Positions 61,723 through 64,000 of a stretch of 64,000 nt of DNA are shown here, one piece after another. The notes beneath the pieces are model-generated. The model was given only the letters and a program-made list of their open reading frames with translations. It ran no database searches and was not told the origin of the DNA. The stretch's first letter is position 1. The number at the start of each line of letters is the position of its first letter. The DNA comes from Methanobacteriota archaeon. Lineage in GTDB: Archaea; Thermoplasmatota; Thermoplasmata; Thermoplasmatales; ARK-15. Position numbers and translations under genes: made by a program. The stretch is taken from contig WSBC01000008.1 of the NCBI GenBank assembly GCA_009758405.1, positions 53,183-117,182 of the forward strand. Reading direction: 5' to 3'.

Positions 61723-61860
61723 ATGAATAAAAAATTTAGAGCTTTTATAAAAAAATACGGTATTCCATACCCGATCTTTCAAGAATGGGTTAAATTAGCA
61801 AAAGAAGAGCTGGGCAAAGAGCCAGATTCTATTTATGAATTATTGGAGGTTTTAGAATGA
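61723..61860 (+). CDS. 45-residue protein of the mobile region
   Basis: A small frame with a near-perfect RBS (GGAGGTGAT, four to six bases before the ATG): M-N-K-K-F-R-A-F-I-K-K-Y-G-I-P-Y, then F-Q-E-W-V-K-L-A-K-E-E-L. Basic N-terminus and acidic C-terminus, mostly helical, possibly DNA-binding. The TGA overlaps another small frame (61857-61988, 43 codons, GC-rich). No family recognised. The RBS makes expression likely. Confidence 0.55.
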   Translation: MNKKFRAFIKKYGIPYPIFQEWVKLAKEELGKEPDSIYELLEVLE

Positions 61861-61901
61861 ACGCTGATGCTTCCTTCTGGACTACCTGCGGGATCACCTC
61901 A

Positions 61902-61945
61902 CCCTGGCCCATCCTCTCTTTTTTGCCTGCCTCCATGGGCCAGGG
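61902..61945. repeat. GC-rich perfect inverted repeat upstream of the replication gene
   Basis: CCCTGGCCCAT (61902-61912) and ATGGGCCAGGG (61935-61945) are exact reverse complements with a 22-base spacer. They sit in a GC-rich island (57 of 100 bases at 61861-61960) in otherwise AT-rich DNA. It ends 26 bp before the Prim-Pol ATG. It could be an origin or initiator-binding site, a terminator, or an RNA hairpin controlling the replication gene. Confidence 0.6.
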
Positions 61946-61971
61946 GGGAATTTTAAAGGGGGGAAAGAAAG

Positions 61972-63888
61972 ATGGTAACCTACAATGATGCAAAAAAGTT
62001 AATAGATATGGGATTAAGTGTAATCCCATTAAATGAAAGGGCAAAAACACCAGCTCTAATCTCGTGGGAAGAATATCAGCATAGGCTACCAAAAGATGAA
62101 GAATTACACAAATGGTTTGATGATGGTAAGAAAAATATTGCGGTTATTTGCGGTAAAGTATCGAGAAATTTAGTTGTTATTGATTTTGACAACCTCGATA
62201 TTTTACCTTTTTTAATAAAAGATATTTCGCTTTTACAAGAAAAAACTATCACAGTAAGAACTGGCAAAGGATTGCATATTTATTTTAGGGTTGATGAGAA
62301 GTATACTCAAACTAGAAGGTTTGAAAATTTAAAGATTGATATTAAAGGGGAAGGAGGCTATGTTGTTGCCCCACCATCCATTCATCCTTCTGGAGCAACT
62401 TATCAGTTCCAAGGAGAATCGGATATAAAATTTAATGAAAAATTTGGGGAATTGCTTGAATTCCTAGAGGAAAAGGATCAGGAAGCTAAATATCTGTGGA
62501 AGATCTTACCATTCTGGCAACCCGGCAAAAGGAATTTCTTAGTTGTTGGTTTAACAGTATTTTTCAAAATAAAACTAAACTGGGATCTTGAAAAAATTAA
62601 CAATTTCATCCAAGGCATCAATAGAATGAGACCAGTACCTGAAGATCCGTATAGAGAGGGAGAATTAAAGAGGAAAATTGAAAATGCATTTGAAAAAGAA
62701 TACAATTATCAGAAATTCCTTGATGATGAATTAATACTGGAATTAAACAAAATATTGCCAAAGAATGCAAATGTTCTATGGCGTGTTACGTTACAGGATA
62801 ATAAAGATATGAGGAAAGAAATTGTCTGCACAAAAGAGGGGGTAAAAATAGAAAAAATTGCAATTAAAGATAAGCAAGAATCAATTGTATCCACAATTCC
62901 TGTATTTTCTCAACCCCTTATATTGGCAAATGCATGGAAACTTACAGATGGTTTAGAAACTGATATTAAATTCTTAATGTTGCTTGGTGACTATTCTTAC
63001 ATTGGCACAAAAGATGAAATTGCCAAGGAAATAACAGAAAAGGCGGTTACAGGAATAAACATAACATATATAAAAGAAGTAGTAAATGCCTGTGTTGAAT
63101 ATTACATCTCTACAAAAACTGTAGAAGTCAAATCCGCTTTTGGGGCTATTGGGGTTTATGAAGAAAATGATAAATTCATAATAGTTCTTCCTGGCCAGCC
63201 TGAACACCCATTAAACACAATACCTAACACAGAACCATGGTTTGTGGAAAAGGAGTTCACTATAAAACAAAAAATTGATATTAAAAAGATCCTTGAAACA
63301 TATAATAAATTGCCTAGATTTTTTGGTGAAAAAACGCTCGTAATACTTTTTGGCTTATCAATATTTTATCCGTTCGCATATAGCCTTAAACCTAAGAATA
63401 ATATTTGGGTTCCACTTCTAATCATAAAAGGAGCAAGAGGCACTGGGAAATCTACACTCACTGAACTATTTACATACACAATATATGGAGTAAAAGAAGG
63501 CGGGCCGTCAGATGTTACAAGCGATTTCAGGTTATTGGATTTCATAACAGGCACAACATTCCCTAGGATGGTTGATGAATCAGAAAATGCAAAATTCAAG
63601 GGGAACAAGTTCCAGAAAGGGGTAGAGGATACATTAAAGGATGCTTCCCAGAGACAGCTTGTTGGGAAAAGAGGCACTGCGGAAAGGAAAAAAGATCTTT
63701 ATATGGCAAGAAGCCCTCTTATCTTAGTTGGCAATAAAATAGACATAACAGACCCCGCATTATTGGCAAGATCCATAATATTGAATTTTGGGGTTGAAAA
63801 GCAAATAAAAAATAATGAAGAAAGAAAGAGATTCAGGGAGGAAATACTGAATATAACAAATGAATCAACAGGCTGGACAGAAAAATGA
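61972..63888 (+). CDS. Prim-Pol primase-polymerase/helicase, plasmid- or virus-type replication protein
   Basis: A 638-residue replication protein. The N-terminal domain (about 5-170) is the bifunctional primase-polymerase fold: metal Asp pair D71-F-D73 in V-V-I-D-F-D, nucleotide-site H102 in T-G-K-G-L-H-I-Y-F, and the A-P-P-S-I-H-P-S-G segment. A linker (about 175-240) leads to a helical middle. The C-terminal helicase part has Walker A I-K-G-A-R-G-T-G-K-S-T (about 484-494), an acidic V-D-E-S-E-N-A-K-F and R-S-P-L-I-L-V-G-N-K as sensor-type elements. Such proteins replicate archaeal plasmids and viruses. RBS GGGGGGAAAG precedes the ATG. It overlaps the next frame by 29 bp. Confidence 0.85.
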   Translation: MVTYNDAKKLIDMGLSVIPLNERAKTPALISWEEYQHRLPKDEELHKWFDDGKKNIAVICGKVSRNLVVIDFDNLDILPFLIKDISLLQEKTITVRTGKGLHIYFRVDEKYTQTRRFENLKIDIKGEGGYVVAPPSIHPSGATYQFQGESDIKFNEKFGELLEFLEEKDQEAKYLWKILPFWQPGKRNFLVVGLTVFFKIKLNWDLEKINNFIQGINRMRPVPEDPYREGELKRKIENAFEKEYNYQKFLDDELILELNKILPKNANVLWRVTLQDNKDMRKEIVCTKEGVKIEKIAIKDKQESIVSTIPVFSQPLILANAWKLTDGLETDIKFLMLLGDYSYIGTKDEIAKEITEKAVTGINITYIKEVVNACVEYYISTKTVEVKSAFGAIGVYEENDKFIIVLPGQPEHPLNTIPNTEPWFVEKEFTIKQKIDIKKILETYNKLPRFFGEKTLVILFGLSIFYPFAYSLKPKNNIWVPLLIIKGARGTGKSTLTELFTYTIYGVKEGGPSDVTSDFRLLDFITGTTFPRMVDESENAKFKGNKFQKGVEDTLKDASQRQLVGKRGTAERKKDLYMARSPLILVGNKIDITDPALLARSIILNFGVEKQIKNNEERKRFREEILNITNESTGWTEK

Positions 63889-64000
63889 TGTTTTCTATCC
63901 CAGAAAAAATATATGGATAGGCAAGAGGGCTTGTAAAGCTGGGAGAATTCCTGCCGATTCTGATTTCCAACCTTCTATGGATAATTATGTTAATAATGAT
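63860..64000 (+). CDS. partial ORF of the mobile element, continues past the window
   Basis: A frame from the ATG at 63860 stays open to the last base (47 codons): N-Q-Q-A-G-Q-K-N-D-V-F-Y, then G-K-R-A-C-K-A-G-R. It begins 29 bases before the end of the Prim-Pol gene in another frame, the usual tight packing of an element operon. No family recognised from the visible part. Confidence 0.4.
   Translation, partial: MNQQAGQKNDVFYPRKNIWIGKRACKAGRIPADSDFQPSMDNYVNND

Noticed and set aside
61857..61988. A 43-codon frame in the GC-rich island
   Set aside because: It starts at an ATGA overlap, which is suggestive, but its sequence is dominated by the hairpin arms and it overlaps the Prim-Pol start; I do not claim it as a gene.

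Overview
The window looks like the chromosome of a thermophilic, probably acid-loving archaeon of the Thermoplasmata type. The archaeal markers are ribosomal protein eS1, GatDE amidotransferase, Fen1 with a C-terminal PIP box, archaeal-type ProRS and TyrRS, tRNA genes with anticodon-loop introns, a PIN-ATPase-KH protein, TATA boxes about 25 bp before start codons, and TrmB, HxlR and bat-type regulators. Bacterial-type DNA gyrase (GyrB-GyrA) is typical of Euryarchaeota including Thermoplasmata. A full-length reverse gyrase points to growth at high temperature, and two sedolisin (S53) acid proteases point to an acidic habitat. The DNA is AT-rich, and most genes use ATG with a purine-rich RBS or a leaderless promoter. 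The species is not identified.

Layout. 1-13 kb: partial exported protein, queA, sugar nucleotidyltransferase, class II ribonucleotide reductase with an overlapping bat-type regulator, a radical SAM/SPASM maturase-like gene, an ACT regulator convergent with trpB2, DUF1015, rps3ae followed by an intron-containing tRNA-Met, a sedolisin and a prolidase. 13-22.5 kb: a frameshifted ClC channel, tmk, a gatD-gatE-PINA operon, and a minus-strand operon of signal peptidase, HisA-like, DUF2240 and dCMP deaminase genes. 22.5-26.5 kb: a loose AT-rich stretch with a broken ORF relic, a large membrane-anchored sedolisin and an intron-containing tRNA-Tyr. 26.5-31 kb: MFS transporter and a minus-strand operon of two radical SAM genes plus a TrmB-like regulator. 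31-43 kb: fen, tyrS, proS, DUF72-mevalonate kinase, and a minus-strand chain of fused ABC permease, methyltransferase, gyrB and gyrA. 43-49.6 kb: a 1279-residue TPR protein and a DUF5320/NifX/two-MinD cluster. 49.6-57.4 kb: MFS, DUF981 and HxlR genes, then a five-gene peptide-type ABC operon. 57.4-61 kb: reverse gyrase. 61-64 kb: mobile DNA, with an IS110 relic, small ORFs, a GC-rich hairpin and a Prim-Pol/helicase replication protein running toward the right edge.

Coding is dense. Within operons genes overlap by ATGA-type junctions, and six convergent pairs overlap tail to tail. Genome topology (gyrase and reverse gyrase), replication and repair (Fen1, Tmk, dCMP deaminase, RNR, PINA) and translation (eS1, TyrRS, ProRS, GatDE, tRNA-Met, tRNA-Tyr) dominate the core. 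The accessory material lies at 22.5-26.5 kb and after 61 kb.

The observations most worth a second look are: the one-base frameshift inside the ClC selectivity-filter motif; queA in an archaeon; a perfect 24-bp palindrome at the trpB2 start; a radical SAM/B12 operon; the degenerate P-loop TPR giant with 44-46-residue repeats; the NifX/MinD cluster; and the replication module at the right edge with its GC-rich hairpin.
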